Shown piece after piece: positions 36,701 through 45,149 of a stretch of DNA of 64,000 bases. Numbering within the stretch: the first letter of the stretch is position 1; every line of letters begins with the position of its first letter. Both the position numbers and the translations under genes were made by a program. Source of the stretch: Bradyrhizobium sp. BTAi1 (GTDB lineage Bacteria; Pseudomonadota; Alphaproteobacteria; Rhizobiales; Xanthobacteraceae); contig NC_009485.1 in NCBI RefSeq assembly GCF_000015165.1, positions 5,165,501 to 5,229,500 on the forward strand. The letters run 5' to 3'. A model generated the notes under the pieces. That model did no database searches, had not been told where the DNA came from, and saw only the letters and a list, made by a program, of their open reading frames with translations.

Positions 36701-37210
36701 TTTCTCGATGTCTTCGCTCGGCTGGAGTGCAGGGTCGATATCCAATGCAGCACTTACAGCCGCGAGGCGCCTGTTTTCTTCCAAACCGGTCTGCGTCGGC
36801 TGGCCTTCCGTTCCCGTCCCCGCGACGGAAGAGGGCGTATTCAACAGCGGCTGAAAGATCTGTACGAATATGGCCTCGAAAAGCTCTGCAATGGGATTGG
36901 TCAATGGACGGAATTCGACCGCATACCAGGCTCCGCTCCGCTTCGGAATGGGAGCCGTGCTGTTGAGCTTCGGCAGCAGGCCCGCGCGCACCAGGGAGGA
37001 TTTGCCGGAGCCGGATCCGCCGAGCACGACCAGTAGATTGCGATTCGCGAGGATGTCGCGTATCTGGCGCACCTGCACTTCTCGACCGAAGAAGAGCAAG
37101 GCTTCGTCCTGCGTGAAGCTCCTCAGGCCCGGATAAGGTTTCAGAGACGTTAGGTTTCCGATCGATGCTGAAACCGGAGGGATCGAGGCGGCGGCCAGAG
37201 TGTCTGTCAT
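33800..37210 (-). CDS. nSTAND1 NTPase with central transmembrane anchor
   Basis: 1136 residues. PYPGLRSFTQDEALLFFGRE (25-44) is the typical entry of the nSTAND1 class. Walker A is VVLGGSGSGKSSLVRAGL (61-78) and Walker B NLLILIDQFEE (216-226). The STAND arm ends with DINHEALVRNWDTCASWI (534-551). One membrane helix lies at about 653-675, and the C-terminal 460 residues are an unassigned sensor-like domain. STAND proteins switch between inactive and NTP-bound assemblies after ligand sensing. Its ATG overlaps the stop of the 607-residue gene upstream, so it is the third gene of a conflict operon. Confidence 0.85.
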   Translation of the reverse strand: MTDTLAAASIPPVSASIGNLTSLKPYPGLRSFTQDEALLFFGREVQVRQIRDILANRNLLVVLGGSGSGKSSLVRAGLLPKLNSTAPIPKRSGAWYAVEFRPLTNPIAELFEAIFVQIFQPLLNTPSSVAGTGTEGQPTQTGLEENRRLAAVSAALDIDPALQPSEDIEKRCRERLRERLFKGRTIDIGSLFAFAEQTIVVLDEKLAAGPRSGKANLLILIDQFEEVFSLPAENREDGQSMVMSLVTGIQAFRPDNLFLIVTMRNEWLHRCSEIPGVAEAMNGSTYLVDLLNDSEIRNIIVEPARSVLRAARLDPGPSSRGPYSLDVLRLLQQAFDDTAAVPDASDRLPLLQHLLQLLWDSADPTRPHFSIETRHLEAIPGWEEKAGWKLKGLPGCLNARAGQVLKAAVEAASQSSPLLGKDGAEKLIRSAFVSLAILDEKGIVRRNLVTIDEILDSSGLVERATRSNRTETRYVLAGWRIDATTVEKPDSAEESERAARNLAEIRNALIGMLAQFKAASLVGSKQTAKGELFDINHEALVRNWDTCASWISQAKLVKDRLRAIDEKIRQTNVAQKGWLARFTNLLFATDLSSAHEQVGSETAKALRDDVFGDQATFSKSWARHVLGNDNVAQIGHRVADAQRFVDNPLHRYRPLAVFIAALALAGLLTIVTRQLFIRDMEQFVNLQSIVRRTDLSQGTVTPAGPPETYATFKIAFGKLNRVLTPDVMRRPLADMLVGLEGNWRSHFGRSIWLKSSAAQHPTSMSLHGSVESKKAICITPRPERKLQIRKDERTQKNELEWGAVQIGSKTDSGSVQAAQKTVWRPTTPAIDKEPTVKSNLYGGEEWPDGSVVCTSPDGRWQLKWINDKPTPKWPSIRYTLVNKLTPPQGEPGFYVEVGSERYFTDEQTSGAYGRELQSSLPTVSDSVSNPGNTNTKAIQFVRDGHWVGFSIPVEGGKAVTLWTTEGIAEPQETYAPPSSSKPCARKNGDLLRCTIGSLTYGENVYDVRVTSFPPSQDSPDCFSAGSTCATFIDLLFVDQSTDKVGQPADKKVRAVDPQDDIISARLSFPKRQIKSGTITAEGYLVLTDIANQTWRYLIDGNKLAELQKDTWRESNLENAAWSAPCRKLQCDDMIRR

Positions 37211-39030
37211 AGGTTCGATCCGGGGGCTTCGCCGCTTTTGATCAAGTGTCTGATAGAGCCGATCAAACTCTTAGCGTCGTCGGCGTGGGCGCGAAAATCG
37301 ATTGCTCCGTCGCGCCTAACCCGGAGTGGCTTCCATCCCTGGAGGAGGTTGCCCTGGCCCCCGGAGTTGTCGTTGTAAAGCGGCGACTCCTGAGTTAGTA
37401 TGGCAACCCGAAGAACCGCCGGACCGCTGGTATCTTCGCCCTTCTGTTCGATAATTCGATCGATTTTGTAGCTGAACTGACTGAGACGCGCGCGGGTCTT
37501 CTCGCAAAAGTCGACGCTTGCCGCGATCGGGAGGTCGTCGACCGCGACAATTGTCAAGGGGTCGTTTCCGAAATTCGGTAACTCCTCGAAAGCCCGTACT
37601 CGGACTAGCGCCTTGCGCGTGGGGATCGACAGGCTTTCCACAATCGTCTCGCGCAGCATGCGAATAAGACCGGCGGGCCGCTGCTCGGCGAGCGCTTCAT
37701 GGAAGATAACGGCAGCAGGCGCAGCAAAACGTTCAAGCCATTTGACGAACCTGTCGGGGGAAGTCACGCGCGTCTCAATCGTATCGAGGTCGTCGCTTGA
37801 ACGGCTAGGATCGGAGCTTTCGTCGACCAGCTCCCAAGGCGAGCCGGCCGCACGCCACAAAATCTGGCGGCAGCCCGAAAGAAGTTTCATTGCTGCTGGA
37901 GTTGGAGCGAATACCGATCGAAGCGCTCTTTCCAGCTCTTGTGCGACTCTCAAAGTGTTATTTTCGGCATCCGCCGCCACACGAATGAAGATCGGGTCCC
38001 TGGACAAAAGACTTGACGGCCGCGCGCCCCCGTTTCGCCAACCATCTTTCCAATAGTCGAATTCCAGGCCACTCTTGTTAAGCGCTGCTTTGAGCGCATT
38101 GGTCGAGGCTTTTACGTCGGGGTCTGATGGCCCGTCCGGCTCGCCAAGGACGATTATAGGAACGGTCAGCCGACGTATCGTCGCACTGGCGACAGGCCCA
38201 CTGCTTTCCCCATCCGGTTCAGTACTAGCCTGTTGAAATCGGCCGGACAGCTTGTATCCGATCTGTTTGACGCGCCATTCAACCTCGGCAGCCCGAAATT
38301 CGCCTGCCTGGCTAAAGAAAAGCGGCCGGTCGTCCGCGTCGAAGAAGGGCTCGGTTTCGACGAATTCCTTTAGATCTAAGAGACTGATCTGCTCCTGTAT
38401 CCACTTCAAAGCCCGTGAATCATAGGCGAGAAGCACGAGCCAATGCTGACGGCCGAGATTGCGCAATGCGGCGTTGACGATACTTAAAGGAGGGTCTAGG
38501 ACGCCCCTTTGCGGTGCGATGTTCGTCAGCAGCGCGATGACTGCGGCGTGCTCTTGGATGCTATCCACGGATGTTGACCCAGTTTCCCAGCTTCCGACGA
38601 TCTGCCAGCCCTCCATCACTTCTTGGAGATGCTTCTTGATGTCAGGCGCGAATTTCCTGTCCATCATGCCATTGGCCACCAGAAGCTTACGGATTGGTTG
38701 CTGCTTGTGCGACGCGAGGGGGCTCTCTACTCCGTTCAGGGGCGGCGCGTTCAGCTCTTTGAGGATGTCGTCGACGGCATTTTCGAGTTCATCGTTGTCC
38801 GGGTATTCCAACTTCAGTTCGTTCAAAGCCTTGTACAGCTGGTACCCATTCAACTTTTGGAGAAAGTCAAGTACTTTTGTTTGAAACAGGTTGTTGTTAG
38901 CCGTAACGGTATTTAAGGGGATCCCGACCCTCAGGAACGAAAAATTTGCAAGCAGTTGGTCGGCGTAGCTACCTTCAAAATTAGAGACGAGTAGCGGATG
39001 AAGTTTTTGAATTTGGACTGGAGTGAGCAT
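37207..39030 (-). CDS. EAD-like and TIR-like two-domain protein of the conflict operon
   Basis: 607 residues. The N-terminal about 95 residues (LTPVQIQKLHPLLVSNFEGS ... YQLYKALNELKLEYPDNDEL) have the helical pattern of effector-associated domain 1. Residues about 112-220 (NGMMDRKFAPDIKKHLQEV, AAVIALLTNIAP, QHWLVLLA) look like a diverged TIR fold, but the catalytic Glu is not evident. The rest (220-607) is unassigned. It starts 4 bp after the protease gene stop and overlaps the nSTAND gene by 4 bp. An adaptor or middle component between effector and sensor is inferred. Confidence 0.6.
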   Translation of the reverse strand: MLTPVQIQKLHPLLVSNFEGSYADQLLANFSFLRVGIPLNTVTANNNLFQTKVLDFLQKLNGYQLYKALNELKLEYPDNDELENAVDDILKELNAPPLNGVESPLASHKQQPIRKLLVANGMMDRKFAPDIKKHLQEVMEGWQIVGSWETGSTSVDSIQEHAAVIALLTNIAPQRGVLDPPLSIVNAALRNLGRQHWLVLLAYDSRALKWIQEQISLLDLKEFVETEPFFDADDRPLFFSQAGEFRAAEVEWRVKQIGYKLSGRFQQASTEPDGESSGPVASATIRRLTVPIIVLGEPDGPSDPDVKASTNALKAALNKSGLEFDYWKDGWRNGGARPSSLLSRDPIFIRVAADAENNTLRVAQELERALRSVFAPTPAAMKLLSGCRQILWRAAGSPWELVDESSDPSRSSDDLDTIETRVTSPDRFVKWLERFAAPAAVIFHEALAEQRPAGLIRMLRETIVESLSIPTRKALVRVRAFEELPNFGNDPLTIVAVDDLPIAASVDFCEKTRARLSQFSYKIDRIIEQKGEDTSGPAVLRVAILTQESPLYNDNSGGQGNLLQGWKPLRVRRDGAIDFRAHADDAKSLIGSIRHLIKSGEAPGSNL

Positions 39031-39034
39031 GTGG

Positions 39035-40183
39035 CTAATCCTGAAGCATCTCGGTGATGCCGCTATTCCTTAGGTCGGCTACAATATGGCTTAGAGGGAC
39101 CGCCGTGTTATATGCCTGCCTTTCTCGCGCGGTGCCAAAACGAGTCCCGTTGTGCATCGCGATCGGTGAAAGATACTCGTCCAGCACCGGAGACCCGGAC
39201 GAGCCCTCCTGCGTTGCAACCGTATGTTTGGCCCGACTGCCCGTCTGGTTGGGACCCAACGCGATCCCGATGGCAAATTGGAGTTCACCGCGCATGGGAT
39301 GTTGCAACGCCATCAGCGCAGAGTTGACCGTCGGCAATGGCATGTTCGGGCGCAATTGAATGTAACCGCGAGTTTCACCAAGCGCGGTTGACGCAACGGG
39401 ATCGTTGCCGACGTCTTCGGTTAGCCTGATCAGCGCATAGTCGAGTTCGGTCATACTCGGCTCTCCGCTACGGCCGCGAACCTCCATGCCCCCGGCCGGG
39501 CTCGTTCGAAGTAGCGGTGATCCATCGGAGACCTGCGCCAGTGCGACCCGGCCTCTACCGTCTTCCGCGGCAGCGCGTTCAAGCAGATCGAAACGGAATC
39601 GCAACTGATTTGCGACGTCATGCCGGACGTTCTCGGGTGCCCTCTCGACCCGCTCCACGACGTGCCAATTCGTTAGCACTAGGTCCGGACCAACCAGGAA
39701 GCCCGTGCCGAAGCCCGGCGGACTCAGGTCGGCATAGTCGATGCGGCAGACCGTTCGGATGCGGCGGTGAAGCGTCTGCGGACTCAGCAGCACGCCGCGG
39801 CCCGGCAAAACACGTTGCAGATCCGCCTGAAGCCTGTCCGGAAGGTTCACACCCTCCGTCGACAGGTTCAGGACCTTTTGTGCGGATACTGTGCCAAATG
39901 TCTCAAGCAGGACGCTCTGCAACTCCTCGTTGTCGGGCTGGTTCTGCTGCAGGGCGCCGATGAGGCCCGGGAGCCAGCCCTCGTTGTTTGCCGCAACCAG
40001 CAAGTCCGCGACCTGAAGGTCGAAAGGCGACGCAATGGCAATGTGACTGAAGACGTGTCGACGTGGGAAATAGCCCGTGACGGCGCTGTTGAGCAAAGCG
40101 AGCGAGTTTTGAGAGCCGCCGTATGCATCAATGATGGCGTCCCTGATCTTTCGCAAATCCGGCCCGCTCAATCGCAGCTTCAA
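39035..40183 (-). CDS. EAD-like domain fused to trypsin-like serine protease
   Basis: 382 residues. Residues 1-95 (LRKIRDAIIDAYGGSQNSLA ... NQPDNEELQSVLLETFG) resemble effector-associated domain 1. The rest is a trypsin-2-type protease with catalytic His174 (VLTNWHVV), Asp248 (ELDYALIRL) and Ser329 (QEGSSGSPV). EAD modules recruit effectors to STAND or MoxR sensors, so this is the likely executioner of the operon, cleaving cell proteins when triggered. First gene of the - strand operon; its start faces the lipase gene across 277 bp. Confidence 0.8.
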   Translation of the reverse strand: MKLRLSGPDLRKIRDAIIDAYGGSQNSLALLNSAVTGYFPRRHVFSHIAIASPFDLQVADLLVAANNEGWLPGLIGALQQNQPDNEELQSVLLETFGTVSAQKVLNLSTEGVNLPDRLQADLQRVLPGRGVLLSPQTLHRRIRTVCRIDYADLSPPGFGTGFLVGPDLVLTNWHVVERVERAPENVRHDVANQLRFRFDLLERAAAEDGRGRVALAQVSDGSPLLRTSPAGGMEVRGRSGEPSMTELDYALIRLTEDVGNDPVASTALGETRGYIQLRPNMPLPTVNSALMALQHPMRGELQFAIGIALGPNQTGSRAKHTVATQEGSSGSPVLDEYLSPIAMHNGTRFGTARERQAYNTAVPLSHIVADLRNSGITEMLQD

Positions 40184-40460
40184 CGCTCACCCCCGTGATC
40201 CGCGATCTTTCGCGCGGCATCGGCACATCCGGCTAGGCCAGTTTTAGGGCGGTGAAATGCGCCTCTTGAAATGCCGCCGAGCTGGCCTGGCAGCGATGCA
40301 CCCAATGGTTTCTCGAAAATCTAACAAAAAGCGAATGCTACCCAAGCACGTGTAGCATGTTAATGCTACTATGACGAATAGGCAAAGGCGAGTCCAAATT
40401 TGCGCTTGGGCAGCCAGTCAATCGAGCGCTGCTCGCGCCCATCCGTTGGGGAGCTGAAGA
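40184..40460. promoter_or_regulatory. Divergent promoter region of the conflict locus
   Basis: 277 bp between the protease operon (-) and the lipase gene (+). It is more AT-rich than the genes around it, with TTGAAA and ATTAAC-rich stretches near 40265 and 40350-40380, and holds an inverted ATGCTAC/GTAGCAT pair (about 40335-40370) that might be an operator. No factor can be named. Confidence 0.4.
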
Positions 40461-41834
40461 ATGCACGTCGTCGTCGTCGTCCCTGGCATTATGGGCACCG
40501 AACTGTTGCTCCACGAAGAGGGCGGCGGCGCAGAACGAGTCTGGCCTCCGACGGCTGCGGAAACGCAGTTTGGCTATAGGCGCCGCGACAAGCTCGCCAG
40601 CCCGAAGGCAAGGCCAGGCAATATCATTCTGAACGTCCTCTGCTTCGATTTTTATGCACCTCTGCTCGACTGCGTTCGCGATCTGGGCTTCACGCCGGAT
40701 GGCGCCGACCAAAGAGTCATTGCCTTTCCATATGACTGGCGGCGGGATTTGTTCGATACGGCGGCTGCTCTCGCCGACGCACTCGACGGCGCACATGCGG
40801 CCGGCGCCTCGCAAATATCGCTCGTCGCGCATTCGATGGGGGGGCTCGTCTGTCGCCTGCTGCTGGAAGCCGACACGTGGAGAGGCCGCCCCTGGTTCGC
40901 TTCCGTCATGCAATTGATTGCGATCTCAACGCCGCATTTGGGCGCTCCGCTCGCGCTCGGGCGAATCCTGGGTGTTGACGCTGCGCTTGGAATCAGCGGC
41001 AAGGATTTCGCCTGGCTCGCCAACAACGAGGCGTTTCCGTCGGCCTATCAGCTCCTGCCGCCTCCGGGCGAGGCGACGTGCTGGAATCAGGCAGACCCCG
41101 GACTCGCCAGCCTCGACATCTATGATCCCGACGTGGCTGATGCGCTCGGGTTGAACCTCACGCTGCTCGGTCGAGCGAGGGCCCTCCATGACGTTCTCGG
41201 AGGCGGTAACGCGCCGGCAGCGGTTCGCTATTTTTTCTTCGCCGCAACTGGGCATCGCACGCCCACCCGTGTGAACGTGTTTCGCGCAGAGAACGGAGTA
41301 TTCTTGGCCGACCAGACCGTGCTCACGCGCACAATCGACGCCGGAGACGGTACGGTTCCGATGTTCAGCGCGCTGCCACGGGCCGGCCAGCGACACATCG
41401 CCGTGAACGAACACGCATCTGCTTTCAAGGGCGAAGCTTTTCGGAGGGTATTCGTGCGGTTACTGGGTGGTGATGAAGGGGCCGCCCTCGAAGACATGAC
41501 TTTAAAATTTGCTCTCTCGATAGAAGCGCCAATAGTAACGTCAGGCCAGAGCATCGAAGTGCTGCTATATACGGAAGCCGGCGTCGAAGATTCGCAAGGC
41601 GCCTTTGGCACGATTTCTGGCCAGCTGGTTCTGCGGAAAATCGGGGATAGTACCGCGGGCGAAGAGGTTCGTCGCATGCCGCTCGAATATAGCGGGCCTC
41701 AGATCAGTCGGCTGCGCTTCTACCTCGCCCCTTTATCGGTACCGGCTTATTATCAGCTTACGTTCGAAAGCCCGCAGGGCAATGCAGGGCCGGAGGCGTT
41801 TGGCGTATGCACCGAGTTGCCCAACGCGCAATAA
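40461..41834 (+). CDS. LCAT-like alpha/beta hydrolase (phospholipase/acyltransferase fold)
   Basis: 457 residues, no signal peptide, so cytoplasmic. The oxyanion motif VVVPGIMGTELL lies at 4-15, the nucleophile elbow LVAHSMGGLV has Ser125, and the acid and base are Asp296 (AGDGTVPMF) and His318 (NEHASAF). YDWRRDLFD (91-99) is the LCAT-family lid region. The last 100 residues are a beta-rich accessory domain. The gene is divergent from the EAD/STAND operon; a membrane-damaging effector of the same conflict locus is plausible but only inferred from neighbourhood. Confidence 0.75.
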   Translation: MHVVVVVPGIMGTELLLHEEGGGAERVWPPTAAETQFGYRRRDKLASPKARPGNIILNVLCFDFYAPLLDCVRDLGFTPDGADQRVIAFPYDWRRDLFDTAAALADALDGAHAAGASQISLVAHSMGGLVCRLLLEADTWRGRPWFASVMQLIAISTPHLGAPLALGRILGVDAALGISGKDFAWLANNEAFPSAYQLLPPPGEATCWNQADPGLASLDIYDPDVADALGLNLTLLGRARALHDVLGGGNAPAAVRYFFFAATGHRTPTRVNVFRAENGVFLADQTVLTRTIDAGDGTVPMFSALPRAGQRHIAVNEHASAFKGEAFRRVFVRLLGGDEGAALEDMTLKFALSIEAPIVTSGQSIEVLLYTEAGVEDSQGAFGTISGQLVLRKIGDSTAGEEVRRMPLEYSGPQISRLRFYLAPLSVPAYYQLTFESPQGNAGPEAFGVCTELPNAQ

Positions 41835-41882
41835 GGCCGCACGGGGCAACGCAATATTCCATAGCTTCCGTCGGTGCTGAGG

Positions 41883-42344
41883 TGATTTTGAGTTTGGTAC
41901 AGGATTTTTGTTTGCGGTTGTCCAAGCGCACAACGCGCGCAAAGCTGTACGACTTGCATGGTCAATAACTCAGCGCGAATTGACCACTCGATTTGGCGTG
42001 TCCGCGCCTGGTCTAAAAAACACCTGCATCAAATTCGACATCCCCGTCCCGTCGAGAGGCTATTGGGCCAGACTTAAGGCCGGCAAGCCGACTGCCAAGA
42101 TGCCACTCCCAGCGCGGGACCCCCGGGGATAAGCGACGAAATCCTTCTTGGCGGGCGCTACGGGGAGGGGTCGCTAACCGACGAAGAACTGCTGGGCCCA
42201 TTGCCAATCCGCCTGAATTTTCTGAGTACATCGTGCTGGTTCGCGATCGGATCCGCAAAGTTATCGGGACGGTCGAGATCGGCAGGGTTCTGACTTTGAC
42301 GCATCCGGTTATCGCCAAGCTCGTCAACCAAGACGAGGCGCGTC
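41883..42344 (+). pseudogene. Degenerate helix-turn-helix protein gene
   Basis: Fragments in different frames read LYDL, then AWSITQRELTTRFGVSAPGL ... IPVPSRGYWARLKAGKP, then after another shift ISDEILLGGRYGEGSLTDEE and VRDRIRKVIGTVEIGR. The pattern is a common small family of HTH proteins with a GYWAK motif. At least two frameshifts are present, and the 3' end is cut by the IS66 fragment at 42345. Confidence 0.6.
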
Positions 42345-42776
42345 GTGCGCGACCGCCGCGCCAAGCTCTCTGGCAAGAGCGAGACCGCCAAGGCGATCGA
42401 CTACAGTCTCAAGCGCTGGCAGGTGTTCACACGCTTCATCGACGATGGCCGGCTGTGCATGAACAATAACGCCGCCGAACGCGAACTGCGCGCCGTGGCC
42501 GTCGGCCGCAAGAACTGGACCTTCGCCGGCTCCGACGAGGGCGGCCGCCGTGCCGCCGCGATCTACTCGCTGATCCAGACCGCCAAGCTCAACGACGTCG
42601 ACCCGCAGGCCTGGCTCGCCGACGTCCTTGCCAGGCTGCCCGATCATCCGGCCAGCAAGGTCGCCGATCTGCTGCCCTGGAGTTGGCAGGCCGCCCAAGC
42701 ATCGGCCGCCGCCTGATCGAACCGCTCAGACCGTCCAGACCGGTTGCTCAGCCTGTGGTCTTCACCGGATGCGTAC
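42345..42776 (+). pseudogene. tnpC: IS66 fragment: tnpC C-terminus and right end
   Basis: The frame 42345-42716 reads RRAKLSGKSETAKAIDYSLK, NNAAERELRAVAVGRKNWTF and DVDPQAWLADVLARLPDH, nearly identical to the C-terminus of the complete tnpC at 53472. The right inverted repeat (complement GTACGCATCCGGTGAAGACC) ends at 42776. The fragment lies directly against an IS1182 remnant, which suggests IS66 inserted into that IS before its left part was lost. Confidence 0.85.
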
Positions 42777-43894
42777 CCTGCCGCTCGTATTCTTCCAGAG
42801 CTTCTTCGTTGGACGCAGCGCTTGGCCTGCGGGACATTGGTAGGTGTCGGTCGCGGAATCGTAGGTGAAGGCACCTCGCGTGAAGCGATCGTGCTTCTTG
42901 CCATTGCCGCGATGCAGCGGGACATAGGCGGCGACGCCGTCATCCTCGCAAGCCTTTATTTCCTCGCTGTTGTAATAGCCGGCGTCCGCCAGGATCTGCA
43001 GCGCCTCGACCTGGAGGCCCTCCTTGGCCGCCTTCGCCATCATATGCAGGTGTCCTGCATCGCTGCGATTGATGCGCTTTCGATGATCAGCTTATGCTTA
43101 TCGTCGACGACGCTCTGGACGTTGTAGCCTGCGATCGTCTGGTCGCCCTCGCTCAGCAGTCGCGCATCGGGATCGGTCTTTGAGACCTGTCCCTGTCGCC
43201 CTTGTCCAGGTTCTCCAGATCGGACTGTGCGCGTTCACGCCTGGGCATCAGCTCCTTGATCTTGTCCCCGACATCGCCGCCATCCTTGTTGCCATCCTTG
43301 CCGTCGCCCGGCTGCTTGGCTTCCGCCGCGTCGTTGGTGTCGAGAGACTTGCCGTACGCCTCGATCTCCTCATCGAGCTTGGCGACCTGTTTGGTGAGCT
43401 TCCCGCGCGTGAAGATGCTGTCCTTACCGGCGTTTGCCGTGGAACAGAGAGCCGTCGACCGCGACCAAGGTCCCGCCGATCAGCCCGATCTCCTGCGGCA
43501 ACAGGACGAAGCTACGGTTCGCCGCCTTCAAGGCAGCCCAGTTCTACTTCCGGAAGTTCGCAATCGTTCGATAGCCGGGCTTGAGGCTCCTCAACAGCCA
43601 GATCAGCTCCAGATTGCGGCCGGCTTCACGCTCGAGCCGGCGCGACGATCTGATCCGGTTCAGATAACCATAGAGATAAAGCTTCAGCAGGTCCGCCGGA
43701 TCGTACGGCGGCTGCCCGACACCCGATCCTCCCCGCTTGGCGTTGCGGAAGCCAAGCTTGGCCAGATCGAGAGCGTTGACGTAGCTGTCAATCGCGCGAA
43801 CCGGATTGTCCGGCCCCACATAATCCTCAATCCGAGGCGGCAGCAGGCTCTCTTGATCACGGCTCTCGCCGCTCTTGAACGGACGATTCATCAT
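42777..43894 (-). pseudogene. IS1182-family transposase remnant
   Basis: Starts at 43894 (MMNRPFKSGESRDQESLLPP) and continues PDNPVRAIDSYVNALDLAKL and YLNRIRSSRRLEREAGRNLE. Stop codons and frameshifts follow from 43544, with the middle part (ADAGYYNSEEIKACEDDGVA, YQCPAGQAL) in other frames down to 42777. The C-terminus is missing where the IS66 fragment begins. Non-functional. Confidence 0.8.
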
Positions 43895-43979
43895 GCTCCA
43901 AATCATACCGGGAACACTGAGTTCTTGCCCAGCCTCGATGCGCCAACCAGCGCCGGCTATCCACGCTCTATCGCGCCAC

Positions 43980-45149
43980 TCAGGCCCCAATACGCTCGTC
44001 CGACATCCGCCGATCCAGATGGGCGAGCGATACGTCGGCGACGACCTGATGGACCAGCTTGCAGGCAAGGGTTTCCGTAGCCACGAAGCTCCCGCACTCC
44101 GACATCTTGTTGACGGGCGACCCACCGAGGCAAATGTCGAAATATCGGCAGCTCTGATGGCACAGCGCGATCCCCTCCCAGATGTCGTCGAGCATGCGGC
44201 GAAATACCGGATTGGCGAGCACGTCACCCAGACGCGCTTGCGGCAACCGGCCCACAACATAGTTGCCGTAGTCCTGATGCAGCAAGCCGGCCAATTCCGG
44301 CGAGAAGGTGAAAAGCTCACCGCCGGTCGCGACAGTCAGCATGGCGAAGGGCATGTTCTGGGAATTGGCGTTCAAGCGGCCAAAGGCCGGGTGCTTGAGC
44401 ATTGCAAGCATGTTTCGGTACTCGCGGATGCGCAGCGGCGGACTCGCGCTGTCGGCAGCTTCCAGCACGCCTTCGAAAAACGCCCGAAAATCCTCGATCG
44501 AGCCGGGGCGTGCCAGGCTTGACGCCGTGTTGGCGCCTTCCACTTCCTCGATATTGAAGCCCAGATCCGTGACGCCTTCTTCATTGAAGAAAGCAATGAG
44601 TTCGCGCGCATGCGGCAAGGTTGCATTGGTGACGACGCAGATAGCGTGGCTTGGCACGCCGCGCTCCCTGAGCTTCCGCAGCCCACGCAGCGCCGCAGCA
44701 TGTGTCCCCTTACCGGAGCGGGTGCGGCGACGTGCATCGTGCAAGAACGCAGGACCATCGATGCTGACACCGACTCGAACGCCGTGCGCGAGAAACAGGT
44801 CGCACCAATCGTCATTGATCAGCATCCCATTCGTCTGGATGGCATGAGGAACGGCCTTGTTCGCCGGTGCCGCCGCTCCAATCCTCGCAAACGCTTCACG
44901 ATACCACGACGGTGGAACGACCAAGGGTTCGCCGGCATGCCACACTACGGTGAAATCGCTCGCGTCCAGCCCTCCCTGGAACACGAAATCTGCCGCCGCA
45001 GCGACGATATCGTGGCTCATGATCCGCGGGTCGGTTCGGTTAGGAAGGTAGCAATAGTCGCAATCGACGTTGCAAAACGCCGTCGGCTGCATGATCAGCA
45101 GCCGGGTGGCGCCCCTCAGACAACCGCTCTCAATAGTTGGTCCAGCCAT
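43980..45149 (-). CDS. grrM: Radical SAM/SPASM RiPP maturase, GrrM/OscB-type (cyclophane-forming family)
   Basis: 389 residues from the ATG at 45149, which overlaps the precursor end by 20 bp; the longer frame upstream is only a shadow of the precursor repeats. The radical SAM cluster motif is CNVDCDYCYL (Cys26, 30, 33), preceded by RLLIMQPTAF. The SPASM region is CHQSCRYFDICLGGSPVNKM, then SECGSFVATETLACK. Length, the QPT.FCN.DCDYCYLP entry and the C..SCxYF..CxGG.P end match the GrrM/OscB maturases, which crosslink aromatic residues to a nearby residue in three-residue cyclophanes. Partner peptide: the gene just upstream. Confidence 0.85.
   Translation of the reverse strand: MAGPTIESGCLRGATRLLIMQPTAFCNVDCDYCYLPNRTDPRIMSHDIVAAAADFVFQGGLDASDFTVVWHAGEPLVVPPSWYREAFARIGAAAPANKAVPHAIQTNGMLINDDWCDLFLAHGVRVGVSIDGPAFLHDARRRTRSGKGTHAAALRGLRKLRERGVPSHAICVVTNATLPHARELIAFFNEEGVTDLGFNIEEVEGANTASSLARPGSIEDFRAFFEGVLEAADSASPPLRIREYRNMLAMLKHPAFGRLNANSQNMPFAMLTVATGGELFTFSPELAGLLHQDYGNYVVGRLPQARLGDVLANPVFRRMLDDIWEGIALCHQSCRYFDICLGGSPVNKMSECGSFVATETLACKLVHQVVADVSLAHLDRRMSDERIGA

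Noticed and set aside
44308..44847. 179-residue open frame opposite the radical SAM gene
   Set aside because: Shadow frame; the - strand gene has the full radical SAM and SPASM cysteine motifs.
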